Made by a program: the position numbers and the translations under genes. 64,000 nt of DNA from positions 1,054,001 to 1,118,000 of the forward strand of contig NZ_AP014548.1 in assembly GCF_000831385.1 (NCBI RefSeq), given 5' to 3'. This DNA comes from Nonlabens marinus S1-08 (GTDB lineage: Bacteria > Bacteroidota > Bacteroidia > Flavobacteriales > Flavobacteriaceae). Of the stretch, positions 7,974-17,329 are shown piece after piece (within the stretch, counting starts at the first letter, position 1; each line of letters opens with the position of its first letter). Under the pieces are notes generated by a model. The model did no database searches, was not told the DNA's origin, and saw nothing but the letters and a program-made list of their open reading frames with translations.

Positions 7974-10550
7974 ATGACAAGACAGTTAGCACAAAAGCTA
8001 CTTTTAGTAATAGCCCTATTCATAAGCGCTATATCCTTTTCCCAAAAACCTGGTGACATACCAATTGGAGAATCTACAGAATACATCATCGGTGACATCA
8101 CGGTTACTGGAGCTAAAAGTTACAATCAAAACACGGTTGTAGCCTTTACCGGTTTACGTAAAGGAGACCGTATCTATGTTCCAGGAGAACGCTTAAGCAA
8201 TGTGGTTAAAAAATTGTGGGAACTCAAGCTTTTTAGCGATATACGAGTGTATGCTACGGGTATCAAAGGAGATCCAAATGATGGCATCATCGACACCATA
8301 GACTTAGAATTCAATATTATTGAAGTTCCTACTTTGAAGTCTATTGAAATAGACGGTTTGTCAAAGAATCGTAAGAAAGACTTATTAAAAGAATTGAATC
8401 TTACTAAAGGAACTAAGGCAAACGAAAACCTAGTTACCACCACCAGAAACTTTATTGAAAAGAAATATAAAGACAAAGGTTTCCTTTATGCAGATGCTTT
8501 AGTACGAGTACGAGAAGTAGAAGACACCTTAGGAAATAACTTAGTCGACATGAAGATTGAGATCGACAAAGGTGAAAAAGTCAAAATTGCCGAAATCAAC
8601 TTTGAAGGTAATGAGCAAATTTCTGATAAGAAATTGCGCAAGGCCATGAAAAATACTAAGGAGAAAAACTTCTTGCGTGTTCTAAAAAGATCCAAATATG
8701 TTGAAGCAGATTATCAAGAGGATCTAAAATCTGTAGTGAACACCCTAAAAGAAAACGGCTTTAGGGATGCGCGTATCATATCTGATACCTTGACACGTAT
8801 TAATGACAAAACTATTGCCTTAAATATTAAAGTAGAGGAAGGGGACAAATACTATTTTGGAGATATTAAGTTTGTGGGGAACACCGCCTATACTGATCAG
8901 CAATTACAACGTATTCTTAAGGTTGAAAAAGGGGATGTTTATAATGGGGTTGCATTTGACAATCAAATTTCAGATCCTACTGATCCAGATGCGCGTAGTT
9001 TAGAGAACGAATATCAAAATAATGGGTATCTATTTTCTCGCATCAATGCTGTAGAAACCAGGGTTCAAAACGATACCATTGATTTTGAAATACGTATTGT
9101 AGAAGATAATATTGCCTATTTCAACAATATCTCTGTAAAAGGAAATACCCGTACGAACGATCATGTGATTTATCGTAACATAAGATCTAATCCAGGCGAG
9201 AAGTATTCCAAGGCTGCTATTATTAATTCTATTCGAGAATTAGGGCAGTTGGGCTTTTTCAATGCTGAAAAAATCAACCCACGTATTTTAAACCCTTCCC
9301 AGCAAGAAGGAACTGTCGACGTGGAATATGAATTAGAAGAAGCAGGAGCTAGCCAGATTGAATTACAAGGTGGTTATGGTGGTGGTGGATTTGTTGGAAC
9401 CTTAGGTTTAAAGTTCAACAACTTCTCTCTAAGAAATATCTTTAATAAAGAGGCATATACACCGGTACCTCAAGGGGACGGTCAAACTTTAGCGCTTAGA
9501 GCGCAAGCCAGTACCATTTTCCGTACCTACTCATTAAACTTTACAGAGCCGTGGTTGGGTGGAAAAAAACCAGTTTCCTTCAATGTATCCTTATCCCGTA
9601 GCGAGCAATTCCGCGTGGATGCAAGAGACTTTAGACAAGTGGATAGAAATCAGAAATTCATCATCTCTGGAGCAACAATCGGTCTTGCTAAGCGATTGGA
9701 ATGGCCTGATCCTTATTTCCAATTCTCACAAGCACTTTCTTTCCAGCACTATAATTTGCAAAATTACCAAACCCGATTGTTTAATTTCCCGAACGGGTTC
9801 TCTAACAACTTTGCCTATACGGTAGGTTTGGTACGTGATGATGTGGGTGTCAACCCTATTTTCCCTACCTACGGTTCTAAGTTCTCCTTAACCGCCAAAA
9901 TGACCTTACCCTATTCCTTATGGAATGGAACTGACTATGAAAACCTAGAGAATAACCCTGATTTTCAAACGAATGGGATGCCAGATCCAGCTAAAATTGA
10001 TCAAGAACGCTTCCGTTTCTTAGAATATTATAAAATTAAGTTTGATGGTACCTGGTACACACAGCTTTATGATAAATTAGTACTGCAAACTAAAACTGAA
10101 TTTGGTTTCCTAGGAGCTTACAACAACGATCGTGGACTGGTTCCATTTGAGCGCTTTTTTGTAGGTGGTGACGGGCTAGGAGCATTTTCACTAGACGGTC
10201 GTGATATCATTAGAATGCGCGGGTATGAAAACAGCGCCTTGACCACCAGTGGTGATGGAGATACAGTGTATAACAAGTTCTCTCTAGAAGCTCGCTATCC
10301 TATCACATTAGAGCAAGCAGCATCGATCTATGTATTGACATTTGCTGAGGCTGCTGGTTCATACGATACTTTTAGGAGTTATAATCCGTTTGATGTACAA
10401 CGATCTGCAGGTGCAGGGCTACGAGTGTTTATGCCGGCATTTGGTTTGTTAGGAATTGACTTCGGTTATGGGTTTGATCCAGCGCCTTTGTCTAACACAT
10501 TAGATCCTAGCGGCTGGCAGGTGCATTTTATAATCGGGCAGCAGTTTTAG
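7974..10550 (+). CDS. bamA: Outer membrane protein assembly factor BamA
   Basis: An 858-residue Omp85 protein. A signal peptide ends at SAISFSQ, followed by about five POTRA repeats (first: IGDITVTGAKSYNQNTVVAFTG; later IAEINFEGNEQISDKKLRKAM, FGDIKFVGNTAYTDQQL, FNNISVKGNTRTNDHVIYRNI) and a C-terminal 16-strand barrel from about residue 460. VRGY-like RMRGYENSAL on the lid loop and the last strand GWQVHFIIGQQF (C-terminal Phe) are typical. It folds beta-barrel proteins into the outer membrane, so it serves the FadL, DUF6089 and TonB barrels of this window. The ATG at 7974 is preferred over an upstream TTG that would overlap uppS. OmpH/Skp chaperone genes follow. Confidence 0.96.
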   Translation: MTRQLAQKLLLVIALFISAISFSQKPGDIPIGESTEYIIGDITVTGAKSYNQNTVVAFTGLRKGDRIYVPGERLSNVVKKLWELKLFSDIRVYATGIKGDPNDGIIDTIDLEFNIIEVPTLKSIEIDGLSKNRKKDLLKELNLTKGTKANENLVTTTRNFIEKKYKDKGFLYADALVRVREVEDTLGNNLVDMKIEIDKGEKVKIAEINFEGNEQISDKKLRKAMKNTKEKNFLRVLKRSKYVEADYQEDLKSVVNTLKENGFRDARIISDTLTRINDKTIALNIKVEEGDKYYFGDIKFVGNTAYTDQQLQRILKVEKGDVYNGVAFDNQISDPTDPDARSLENEYQNNGYLFSRINAVETRVQNDTIDFEIRIVEDNIAYFNNISVKGNTRTNDHVIYRNIRSNPGEKYSKAAIINSIRELGQLGFFNAEKINPRILNPSQQEGTVDVEYELEEAGASQIELQGGYGGGGFVGTLGLKFNNFSLRNIFNKEAYTPVPQGDGQTLALRAQASTIFRTYSLNFTEPWLGGKKPVSFNVSLSRSEQFRVDARDFRQVDRNQKFIISGATIGLAKRLEWPDPYFQFSQALSFQHYNLQNYQTRLFNFPNGFSNNFAYTVGLVRDDVGVNPIFPTYGSKFSLTAKMTLPYSLWNGTDYENLENNPDFQTNGMPDPAKIDQERFRFLEYYKIKFDGTWYTQLYDKLVLQTKTEFGFLGAYNNDRGLVPFERFFVGGDGLGAFSLDGRDIIRMRGYENSALTTSGDGDTVYNKFSLEARYPITLEQAASIYVLTFAEAAGSYDTFRSYNPFDVQRSAGAGLRVFMPAFGLLGIDFGYGFDPAPLSNTLDPSGWQVHFIIGQQF

Positions 10551-10580
10551 AATGGCACGGTTATTTCTTTAAAACCTTAG

Positions 10581-11426
10581 ATGATGAGAAACAAGATTTC
10601 GTTTTTATTGATGCTGACTTTGTTGAGTTTCGCTTTCGCGAAAGCGCAAAGAGGAATCCGTGTGGGTTACGTCGACATGAATTATATCTTGGAGAGCGTA
10701 CCTGAGTATCAAAAAGCATCCGACCAGCTGGAGCAAAGAATGCAGTCTTGGAAAGTGGAGATAGAGAAAATGGAGTCTGCTATCAGTCAAATGGAAAATT
10801 CATTGAAGAATGAACGCGTGTTATTGACTAAAGAACTGATAGAAGAGCGTGAGGAAGATATCGACATTAAGCGTCAAGAGCTGAGTGATTACCAGCAAAA
10901 AAGATTTGGCGCACAAGGGGATTTTATAAAGCAAAAACAGCAATTGATCCAGCCAGTGCAAGATCAAGTGTTCAATGAAATGCAGAAAATTGGACAGCAA
11001 AAGAAATACGATATTATTCTAGAGCGATCTGAAGTGACTATGTTGTACAGCGACGATCGTCACGATTTAAGTGACGATGTTTTAAAGGCTATAGGTAGAA
11101 CAGGAAAAGCAAAAGATCGCGCAGAAGCTAGAGCTACTAAAAATGGACCACCAACTGAGGCTGGAGATGAGCCTTACATGTCAGTTCAAGAAGCAGCAGA
11201 TGCACAAGAAAAAATCATTGCTAAGCAAGAAGTGGTGGATGAGCGAGCAGCCATAAGAGCAGAGAAAATAAGAGTTCGCGATAGTATTAAAGAGGCTCGA
11301 GCACGAGAGTACAAAGAGCGTCGAGAAGAATTGATAAAAGAGCGCGCCCGTAAGAAAGATAGTGTTCTTCAAGCTCGTAGGAAAGCTAAAGAAGATAAGA
11401 ATAACAACCCACCAGGAGGTAATTAA
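10581..11426 (+). CDS. OmpH/Skp-family periplasmic chaperone, long form
   Basis: A 281-residue exported protein: signal peptide ending FAFAKA|Q, then the OmpH start RGIRVGYVDMNYILESVPEYQKA. A long coiled coil (about residues 40-130) ends in the conserved YDIILERSEV strand. The C-terminal 100 residues are an extra charged helix rich in Ala, Glu, Arg and Lys, longer than classical Skp. Skp-type trimers hold unfolded barrel proteins for BamA, encoded 30 bases upstream. The signal-peptidase site AKA lies on a 16-bp palindrome copy (residues 18-22), exactly as in the DUF6089 gene. The low-complexity tail may bind the cell wall or nucleic acid; this is speculation. Confidence 0.9.
   Translation: MMRNKISFLLMLTLLSFAFAKAQRGIRVGYVDMNYILESVPEYQKASDQLEQRMQSWKVEIEKMESAISQMENSLKNERVLLTKELIEEREEDIDIKRQELSDYQQKRFGAQGDFIKQKQQLIQPVQDQVFNEMQKIGQQKKYDIILERSEVTMLYSDDRHDLSDDVLKAIGRTGKAKDRAEARATKNGPPTEAGDEPYMSVQEAADAQEKIIAKQEVVDERAAIRAEKIRVRDSIKEARAREYKERREELIKERARKKDSVLQARRKAKEDKNNNPPGGN
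10631..10646. repeat. 16-bp palindrome, copy 3
   Basis: Exact copy in the long ompH gene; read as AFAKA at the signal-peptide cleavage site. Confidence 0.97.
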
Positions 11427-11441
11427 ACCTTTGGAACTCAT

Positions 11442-11449
11442 TATATTTG
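11442..11449 (+). promoter_or_regulatory. -7 element (TATATTTG) before the second ompH
   Basis: Matches TAnnTTTG, 35 bases before the ATG at 11485, and suggests a promoter separate from that of the upstream operon. The -33 element is not clear. Confidence 0.4.
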
Positions 11450-11484
11450 CAACCCTTAAGTAATAAAAAACAAGAAAATTGAAA

Positions 11485-12006
11485 ATGAAACAAGTGAAGA
11501 ATTTAATAGTAGTAGCCGCTTTCCTTTTATTAGGATCCACTATAGCAAATGCACAAACTTCTACTTCTAAAGTTGCGCATATCGCATCTCAAGAACTAGT
11601 AGAATTATTGCCTAAAGCTAAAGCAGCTGAAAAGCAGTTGAGAAACTATGCAAAAACCTATGAGGCAGAATTAGTTAACATGGACAAGGCCTTGCAAACT
11701 AAAGCTCAGGAAGCTCAACAAAATGCTCCAAACCGTTCTAATGAAGAGAATCAGCGTATCCTTGCACAAATTCAAGAAGACCGCAAGAAAATCGAAGACT
11801 TTTACACTAAGTCTCAAGAATCTCTTTCTCAAAAAAGAACTGATTTATTGAAGCCAGTTTACAATCAGGCTCGTGAGGCAATCTTCAAAGTAGCTCGCGC
11901 AAAAGGTTTTGATTATGTACTAGATTCTACTACAGGAACTGGATTGATTATGGCTGATGGTTATGACCTAATGGCTGACGTTAAAAAAGAATTAGGGATC
12001 AAATAA
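11485..12006 (+). CDS. OmpH/Skp-family periplasmic chaperone, short form
   Basis: A 173-residue protein with a signal peptide ending IANAQ, then SKVAHIASQELVELLPKAKAAEKQL, a coiled coil (about residues 45-125) and the terminal FDYVLDSTTGTGLI strand typical of OmpH/Skp. It is a paralogue of the preceding longer chaperone; tandem ompH genes after bamA are usual in Bacteroidota. The ATG at 11485 is chosen over a TTG two codons upstream. A rho-independent terminator follows at once. Confidence 0.92.
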   Translation: MKQVKNLIVVAAFLLLGSTIANAQTSTSKVAHIASQELVELLPKAKAAEKQLRNYAKTYEAELVNMDKALQTKAQEAQQNAPNRSNEENQRILAQIQEDRKKIEDFYTKSQESLSQKRTDLLKPVYNQAREAIFKVARAKGFDYVLDSTTGTGLIMADGYDLMADVKKELGIK

Positions 12007-12027
12007 GAGTCTCTTTTCAAATAATAT

Positions 12028-12065
12028 AAAAACCGTCTCTAGTTTCTAGGGGCGGTTTTATTTTT
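12028..12065 (+). terminator. Rho-independent terminator after ompH
   Basis: Arms AAAACCGTCTCTAG and CTAGGGGCGGTTTT with a three-base loop and a following T run end the bamA-ompH transcription block. Confidence 0.85.
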
Positions 12066-12097
12066 GAAGTACATTGGAAGTTCTAAATAAACTTAGA

Positions 12098-12883
12098 TTG
12101 AGTACAGCAGCAATAGGTTTCTTTGATAGCGGTGTGGGAGGTACTTCCGTATGGACGGAAGTTATTCATTTGCTGCCACATGAGAATACCATCTATCTCG
12201 CGGATTCTAAGAATGCTCCTTACGGTATTCGTTCTAAAGACGAGATCATTTCTTTAAGCGTTAAGAATACAGATTATTTAATATCTCAGGGTTGTAAACT
12301 TATTGCAGTTCCTTGTAATACCGCGACTACAAACGCTATTGATTATCTAAGATCCCACTATGACATACCATTTATAGGGATAGAACCAGCAATCAAGCCA
12401 GCAGCTTTACAATCGGATACTAAAAAGATTGGGATTCTCGCTACTAAAGGCACCTTGTCCAGTCAATTATTTAAAACCACACAAGAGCGCTTTACACAAG
12501 ATATTGACACTATTGAGGTTGTAGGCACCGGTATTGTAGAGTTGATCGAATCTGGAAAGACCAACAGCCTTGAAATGCGGCACTTACTCAAACGCATAGT
12601 AGAGCCTTTGCTTATTTCTAACATCGATTACCTGGTATTGGGTTGCAGTCATTATCCGTACATCAAGCATTTACTGAAAGAAATGCTTCCTAATAACGTA
12701 AAAATCATTGATTCAGGTACTGCTGTAGCTCGTCAAACCCTCGCGATATTACAAGAACACCAATTGCTGAATGAAAGTAGCGAGTTGGGTCAGCACAGGT
12801 TGTATTCTAATGCAGATCTCACTGTCTTAAAAGATATTGTCGGGATGGATGAGTACCGTCAAGTAGCTTATCTAGATTTTTAG
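12098..12883 (+). CDS. murI: Glutamate racemase
   Basis: A 261-residue racemase making D-glutamate for peptidoglycan. The N-terminal IGFFDSGVGGTSV carries the catalytic Asp region. The two catalytic Cys are in AVPCNTATTNA and LGCSHYPYIKHL, each with its neighbouring Thr or His. There is no ATG at the expected place. TTG at 12098 (MSTAAIGFFDSG) gives the family-like start and has an A-rich leader; TTG at 12074 in the same frame is an alternative adding eight residues. Confidence 0.92.
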   Translation: MSTAAIGFFDSGVGGTSVWTEVIHLLPHENTIYLADSKNAPYGIRSKDEIISLSVKNTDYLISQGCKLIAVPCNTATTNAIDYLRSHYDIPFIGIEPAIKPAALQSDTKKIGILATKGTLSSQLFKTTQERFTQDIDTIEVVGTGIVELIESGKTNSLEMRHLLKRIVEPLLISNIDYLVLGCSHYPYIKHLLKEMLPNNVKIIDSGTAVARQTLAILQEHQLLNESSELGQHRLYSNADLTVLKDIVGMDEYRQVAYLDF

Positions 12884-12977
12884 AAACCCGCAAAAGATGT
12901 TGAAAAGTCACTCTTTTGATTTCTAGGCATCCCTACCGTAAATCGTATTTTTAAAGTTCATCAAAATCACTTAGAAT

Positions 12978-15596
12978 TTGGCATCCACAAGCAAAAAGGT
13001 GACCCCTTTAATGCAGCAGTACAATAAGATCAAGACTAAATATCCTGATGCTTTGTTGCTGTTTCGCGTGGGTGATTTTTACGAGACCTTTGGGGCAGAT
13101 GCCGTTAAAACGGCGCGCATCCTCAATATAGTCTTGACCAACAGGAACAATGGCGGTGAGCGTACAGAGCTGGCAGGCTTCCCTCACCATTCTTTAAATA
13201 CCTATTTGCCTAAACTCGTTCGCGCTGGCGAGAGAGTAGCCATCTGCGATCAATTAGAAGATCCTAAACAAACTAAAAACATTGTCAAACGTGGGGTGAC
13301 GGAGTTAATCACTCCTGGCGTGTCGCTCAATGATGAGGTGCTACAGTCACGATCTAATAATTTTTTAGCCGCTGTATCGCTTTCGCGAAATATTTATGCC
13401 GTGGCCTTTCTGGACATATCGACTGGGGAATTCCTGATCAGTCAAGGAACACAAGAAGAAGTCGACAAGCTCCTTCAAAATTTTAACCCGAGTGAAGTCC
13501 TCGTTTCCAGAAGTAATAAAAAGCAATTGGCTAAGGACTTCCCATATGACTTGCCCTTTTTCTATTTAGAAGACTGGGTCTTCCAGATTGATTATGCTCG
13601 AGAAAGCTTGCTGAAACATTTCAAGGTCAATTCCCTAAAAGGCTATGGAGTGGATAAGCTGGATCAAGCGCTTATTTCGGCAGGTGCTGTACTTCATTAT
13701 CTAGCCGAAACCCAGCATCATAAAATTGATCACGTCGCTACTATTTCTAGAATAGAAGATGACAGCTTTGTCTGGATGGACCGGTTTACGGTGCGCAATC
13801 TAGAGTTGTATCAGGCGCTCAGTACCGGCGCGGTAACCTTGATCGACGTTATTGATCAGACAACCACGCCTATGGGCGCGCGATTGCTCAAGCGCTGGAT
13901 GGCTTTTCCTCTAAAGAATCTAGAACAGATCAAAAAACGTCACGATGTAGTGACGTATTTCAAAGCAGAAACAAAAACGAGATCTACGATCAAGTCGCAC
14001 CTCAAGACGATGAACGATTTGGAGCGTTTGGTTTCTAAAGTTGCTGTGGGTAAAATTTGTCCGCGAGAGGTGATTCAATTGAAAAACAGTTTACAAGCTA
14101 TAGTGCCTATAAAGGAGCTTGCTATAGATGCAAAAGACTCCTCTCTAAACACTTTGGGCGAAAGCCTAAACAACTGCACCCACCTCATAGAAATCATTCA
14201 AGAGCGTGTGGATGAAGAAGCTCCTGTAAATATTTTAAAGGGAAAGACGATTGCAAGCGGTTACCATGAAGAATTGGATGAGTTGCGAGACCTAGCGACA
14301 TCAGGAAAGGATTATCTGGACAAAATGCTGGACAGGCATTGTAAAGAAACGGGAATATCAAGTCTTAAAATCTCGAGTAATAATGTTTTTGGATATTATA
14401 TCGAGGTGCGTAATTCTCATAAGGATAAAGTACCAGATAGCTGGACCAGAAAACAAACCTTAGTAAATGCTGAGCGTTACATCACTGATGAGCTTAAGGA
14501 ATACGAGGCTAAAATTTTAGGAGCCGAAGAACGTATATATGCGCTTCAACAAGAGTTGTTTGAAGTAGTAGTTCAAGAAATACTGCCTTTTATAAAGCCG
14601 ATTCAGAACAACGCACACTTAATAGGTCAATTGGATTGCTTGATCTCATTTGCAGATCATGCGGTGGCTTCAAATTATACAAGACCAGAATTATTAGTAA
14701 GCGACGAGCTCATCATTAAAGGAGGTCGCCATCCAGTCATTGAAAAAATGTTGCCGGCAGATCAACCTTATATCCCTAACGATGTTCAACTGGATCGTGA
14801 AGAACAACAAATCATCATGATTACTGGACCTAACATGAGTGGTAAGAGTGCGATTTTGAGGCAGACTGCCTTAATCGTTCTACTGGCTCAAATGGGAAGC
14901 TTTGTCCCAGCAGATGAGGTGAAAATGGGGATAGTCGATAAAATATTTACCAGAGTAGGAGCGAGCGATAACATCTCACAAGGAGAATCTACATTCATGA
15001 CAGAGATGAATGAGAGTGCCAGCATTTTGAATAATGTCAGTGATCGCAGCTTGATCCTGCTGGATGAAATAGGCCGTGGCACCAGCACTTATGATGGGAT
15101 TTCTATTGCATGGGCGATTACAGAATACCTGCACGAGCATCCTTTTAAGGCAAAAACATTATTTGCCACTCACTATCACGAGCTCAATGAAATGACAGAA
15201 CAGTTTGAGCGCATCAAAAACTTCAACGTTGAAGTAACAGAATTGAAAGATAAGGTTCTTTTTATGCGCAAGCTGATTCCAGGGGGGAGCCATCACAGTT
15301 TTGGGATTCATGTCGCCAAAATGGCTGGAATGCCGCAACAAGTTATTCGCAAGGCACAGAAGATGCTGAAGACATTAGAGAAATCTCATAAAAGAGAAGA
15401 GGCTACAGCCGCTATGAAGTCGAGTCAAGAGGAAGAAATGCAGTTGAGTTTTTTCAATCTTGACGATCCATTGCTGGAAGAAATCAAAAATGAGATCATT
15501 CAAGTAGATATTAATACGCTCACTCCAGTAGAAGCATTGATGAAATTAAATGAAATCAAAAGAATGCTGGTAGGAACTGATAAAGGCACGCGATAA
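12978..15596 (+). CDS. mutS: DNA mismatch repair protein MutS
   Basis: An 872-residue MutS. The mismatch-reading motif is FRVGDFYETFG near residue 27 (Phe-x-Glu is F-Y-E). The Walker A is GPNMSGKS at about 617-624, followed by the signature around LLDEIGRGTSTYDGISIAWA and the switch ATHYHEL. The C-terminus has the helix-turn-helix dimer region. It starts at TTG 12978 (MASTSKKVTPLMQQY); no upstream ATG fits. A damaged copy of the 16-bp palindrome lies near residue 134 (LSR). It stands apart from the translesion cassette at 25-34 kb. Confidence 0.96.
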   Translation: MASTSKKVTPLMQQYNKIKTKYPDALLLFRVGDFYETFGADAVKTARILNIVLTNRNNGGERTELAGFPHHSLNTYLPKLVRAGERVAICDQLEDPKQTKNIVKRGVTELITPGVSLNDEVLQSRSNNFLAAVSLSRNIYAVAFLDISTGEFLISQGTQEEVDKLLQNFNPSEVLVSRSNKKQLAKDFPYDLPFFYLEDWVFQIDYARESLLKHFKVNSLKGYGVDKLDQALISAGAVLHYLAETQHHKIDHVATISRIEDDSFVWMDRFTVRNLELYQALSTGAVTLIDVIDQTTTPMGARLLKRWMAFPLKNLEQIKKRHDVVTYFKAETKTRSTIKSHLKTMNDLERLVSKVAVGKICPREVIQLKNSLQAIVPIKELAIDAKDSSLNTLGESLNNCTHLIEIIQERVDEEAPVNILKGKTIASGYHEELDELRDLATSGKDYLDKMLDRHCKETGISSLKISSNNVFGYYIEVRNSHKDKVPDSWTRKQTLVNAERYITDELKEYEAKILGAEERIYALQQELFEVVVQEILPFIKPIQNNAHLIGQLDCLISFADHAVASNYTRPELLVSDELIIKGGRHPVIEKMLPADQPYIPNDVQLDREEQQIIMITGPNMSGKSAILRQTALIVLLAQMGSFVPADEVKMGIVDKIFTRVGASDNISQGESTFMTEMNESASILNNVSDRSLILLDEIGRGTSTYDGISIAWAITEYLHEHPFKAKTLFATHYHELNEMTEQFERIKNFNVEVTELKDKVLFMRKLIPGGSHHSFGIHVAKMAGMPQQVIRKAQKMLKTLEKSHKREEATAAMKSSQEEEMQLSFFNLDDPLLEEIKNEIIQVDINTLTPVEALMKLNEIKRMLVGTDKGTR
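13378..13390. repeat. Degenerate palindrome copy inside mutS
   Basis: CGCTTTCGCGAAA matches the first 13 bases of the 16-bp palindrome; the last three differ. Read as LSR. Confidence 0.7.
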
Positions 15597-15611
15597 TTTT
15601 ACAAATTTTCC

Positions 15612-15641
15612 TTTGTGGAATAGGGAAAGTTATTAAATTTG
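15612..15641 (+). promoter_or_regulatory. Promoter of the tRNA pair
   Basis: TTTG (15612-15615) and TAAATTTG (15634-15641) are separated by 18 bases, a good match to the Bacteroidota -33/-7 consensus, about 60 bases before tRNA-Gly. Confidence 0.65.
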
Positions 15642-15700
15642 CATCCGCTTTGAAATTCTTATTTCAGGTGATCGTTCTTTAGTTCATAAGAATAAACAAT

Positions 15701-15772
15701 GCGAAAGTAGCTCAGCGGTAGAGCACCACCTTGCCAAGGTGGGGGTCGCGGGTTCAATCCCCGTCTTTCGCT
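15701..15772 (+). tRNA. tRNA-Gly (GCC)
   Basis: A 72-base cloverleaf: acceptor GCGAAAG pairs with CTTTCGC, the D arm contains AGCTCAGCGGTAGAGC, the anticodon loop is TTGCCAA (anticodon GCC), and the T arm is GGTTCAATCC. CCA is not encoded. Confidence 0.95.
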
Positions 15773-15810
15773 CTTTTTTATTACCAATTTTGTGTGCCGC
15801 TGGTACATAA

Positions 15811-15896
15811 GCTCGAGTGGTGGAATTGGTAGACACGTTGGACTTAAAATCCAATGGGTAGTAATGCCCGTACGGGTTCAAGTCCCGTCTCGAGTA
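15811..15896 (+). tRNA. tRNA-Leu (TAA)
   Basis: An 86-base class II tRNA: acceptor GCTCGAG pairs with CTCGAGT (one G-U), anticodon stem TTGGA/TCCAA with loop CTTAAAA (anticodon TAA), a long variable arm, and T arm GGGTTCAAGTCCC. It follows tRNA-Gly by 38 bases, probably in one transcript. Confidence 0.95.
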
Positions 15897-15899
15897 CTG

Positions 15900-15940
15900 A
15901 AATCCCTTATAATCTTTTGATTATAAGGGATTTTTATTTT
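15900..15940 (+). terminator. Terminator of the tRNA transcript
   Basis: AAATCCCTTATAATC and GATTATAAGGGATTT form a strong stem with a short loop, followed by T-rich sequence. Confidence 0.85.
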
Positions 15941-16177
15941 ATACAGTATTAGGGTTCTTTTTACTTCATTTCAAAAACTCCGTACCGACCGCACTGAGAA
16001 TAAACTTTTCCATAGAATATTCTTTCACTTGATTTATAAGTTTTAAGAATTTGACAATATTTAAGATAAAAAAATTCAAATACCTGGTTAAAAAGCCGTT
16101 AAACTAATAATATCAATAAAGTAGAGAGGTCATTTTTTTTAAATTGAACTAACGTTTAACTATTAAAATTAAATACA

Positions 16178-16714
16178 ATGAAAACTTTAAAATTGATTTT
16201 AAGCGCCTTTATTATTTTAGGAACAACAAGTCTGTTTGCTCAGCAAAACTTTGACAATTGGGACAAGGACGGAGATAACCTAATAGAAAAAGAAGAGTTT
16301 AAGGATAAGTTTATTAAGGAATATTACTCTCTATGGTCTGAAGGAGCTGAACCTACAGGAATAATAGAAGAAGGATTTTTCAAAGAATCGTATGCAGGGC
16401 TAGACACAGATAATGATGGCTTTCTTACCGACGAAGAATGGCTGTTGGGTTACAACTACTTCTATGATGATTATCTGATAAACGAAGAAGTGGGCATGAT
16501 AGATGTAAATAATGACGGTACCATCGATTATAATGAATATTACGACGTCATTTATAATACTGAATACTTTACAGATGTCGATTTAGACAGTGACAACTTT
16601 ATCAGTCAATATGAACTTGCTGAATTCGTATTTAATAATTGGGATACTGATGATAACGGTGTTTTAAGTAAATATGAATGGAATAGCTTTAAAGCTTATT
16701 ATCTAGACGTATAG
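16178..16714 (+). CDS. Secreted EF-hand calcium-binding protein
   Basis: A 178-residue protein with a signal peptide ending SLFAQ and about five EF-hand loops: DKDGDNLIEKEEF, DTDNDGFLTDEEW, DVNNDGTIDYNEY, DLDSDNFISQYEL, DTDDNGVLSKYEW. The loops alternate with helices as in calmodulin-like folds, so several calcium ions are likely bound in the periplasm or outside the cell. No enzyme domain is present. The 240-base AT-rich stretch upstream of it shows no other gene. Single gene with its own terminator; role unknown. Confidence 0.85.
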   Translation: MKTLKLILSAFIILGTTSLFAQQNFDNWDKDGDNLIEKEEFKDKFIKEYYSLWSEGAEPTGIIEEGFFKESYAGLDTDNDGFLTDEEWLLGYNYFYDDYLINEEVGMIDVNNDGTIDYNEYYDVIYNTEYFTDVDLDSDNFISQYELAEFVFNNWDTDDNGVLSKYEWNSFKAYYLDV

Positions 16715-16735
16715 AAAGCTAGATCATATCCATGA

Positions 16736-16772
16736 AAAGAGACAATCATTTGATTATGATTGTCTCTTTTTC
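16736..16772 (+). terminator. Terminator after the EF-hand gene
   Basis: AAAGAGACAATCA pairs with TGATTGTCTCTTT around a short loop, then a T run. Confidence 0.88.
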
Positions 16773-16912
16773 TGTTATAAGTATTGTCTAAATTCTACTT
16801 AGAGTTTGCTAAAGTTATTAAGCCAGTAAGGTATTTAATCAAATATATGAGTCACTTGATAATGGCTAGATTGCACTCTATTATTGTTAAAAGCGACAAT
16901 ATCAGCCAGTAG

Positions 16913-17326
16913 CTAATGTGGCAACTTACTCCTTAAAAGTCCATATACAAAAGTCCCAAGAAGCGCTCCAACAATTACAATCAATATTGGGGCATAACCA
17001 GCACCAGCTAGCACATACATGGGGCCAGGACAAGCTCCAGCAAGAGCCCAGCCTAAACCGAAAATAATCCCGCCTATGAGGTATCGAGCGATTCCTTTGT
17101 CTTTAGGTTGCAACTTCAAATTATTTCCTCCGACTGCTTTGACATTTTTAATTTTGAAAAGCTGAATTCCTAGGATACCCAATACTAAAGCAGATCCTAT
17201 AATTCCATACATATGAAAACTTCCAAACTGGAACATTTCGTAAATACGGAACCAAGACGCAGCTTCTGACTTGAACATAACGATACCGAAGAAAACCCCA
17301 ACGGCTAAATAAGTGATATATCTCAT
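16913..17326 (-). CDS. YeeE/YedE-family half-transporter (DUF6691, PmpB-like)
   Basis: A 137-residue membrane protein with about four segments and the conserved Cys motif GLGWALAGACPGPMY, matching the second half of YeeE/YedE thiosulfate or sulfur-compound transporters (PmpB-like). The partner half is encoded 3 bases upstream on the same strand; together they equal one full-length YeeE. In the family, conserved Cys residues relay thiosulfate or sulfane sulfur through the membrane. Its place after the persulfide enzyme gene supports a sulfur substrate. Direction and exact substrate are inferred. Confidence 0.85.
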   Translation of the reverse strand: MRYITYLAVGVFFGIVMFKSEAASWFRIYEMFQFGSFHMYGIIGSALVLGILGIQLFKIKNVKAVGGNNLKLQPKDKGIARYLIGGIIFGLGWALAGACPGPMYVLAGAGYAPILIVIVGALLGTFVYGLLRSKLPH

Positions 17327-17329
17327 CTT

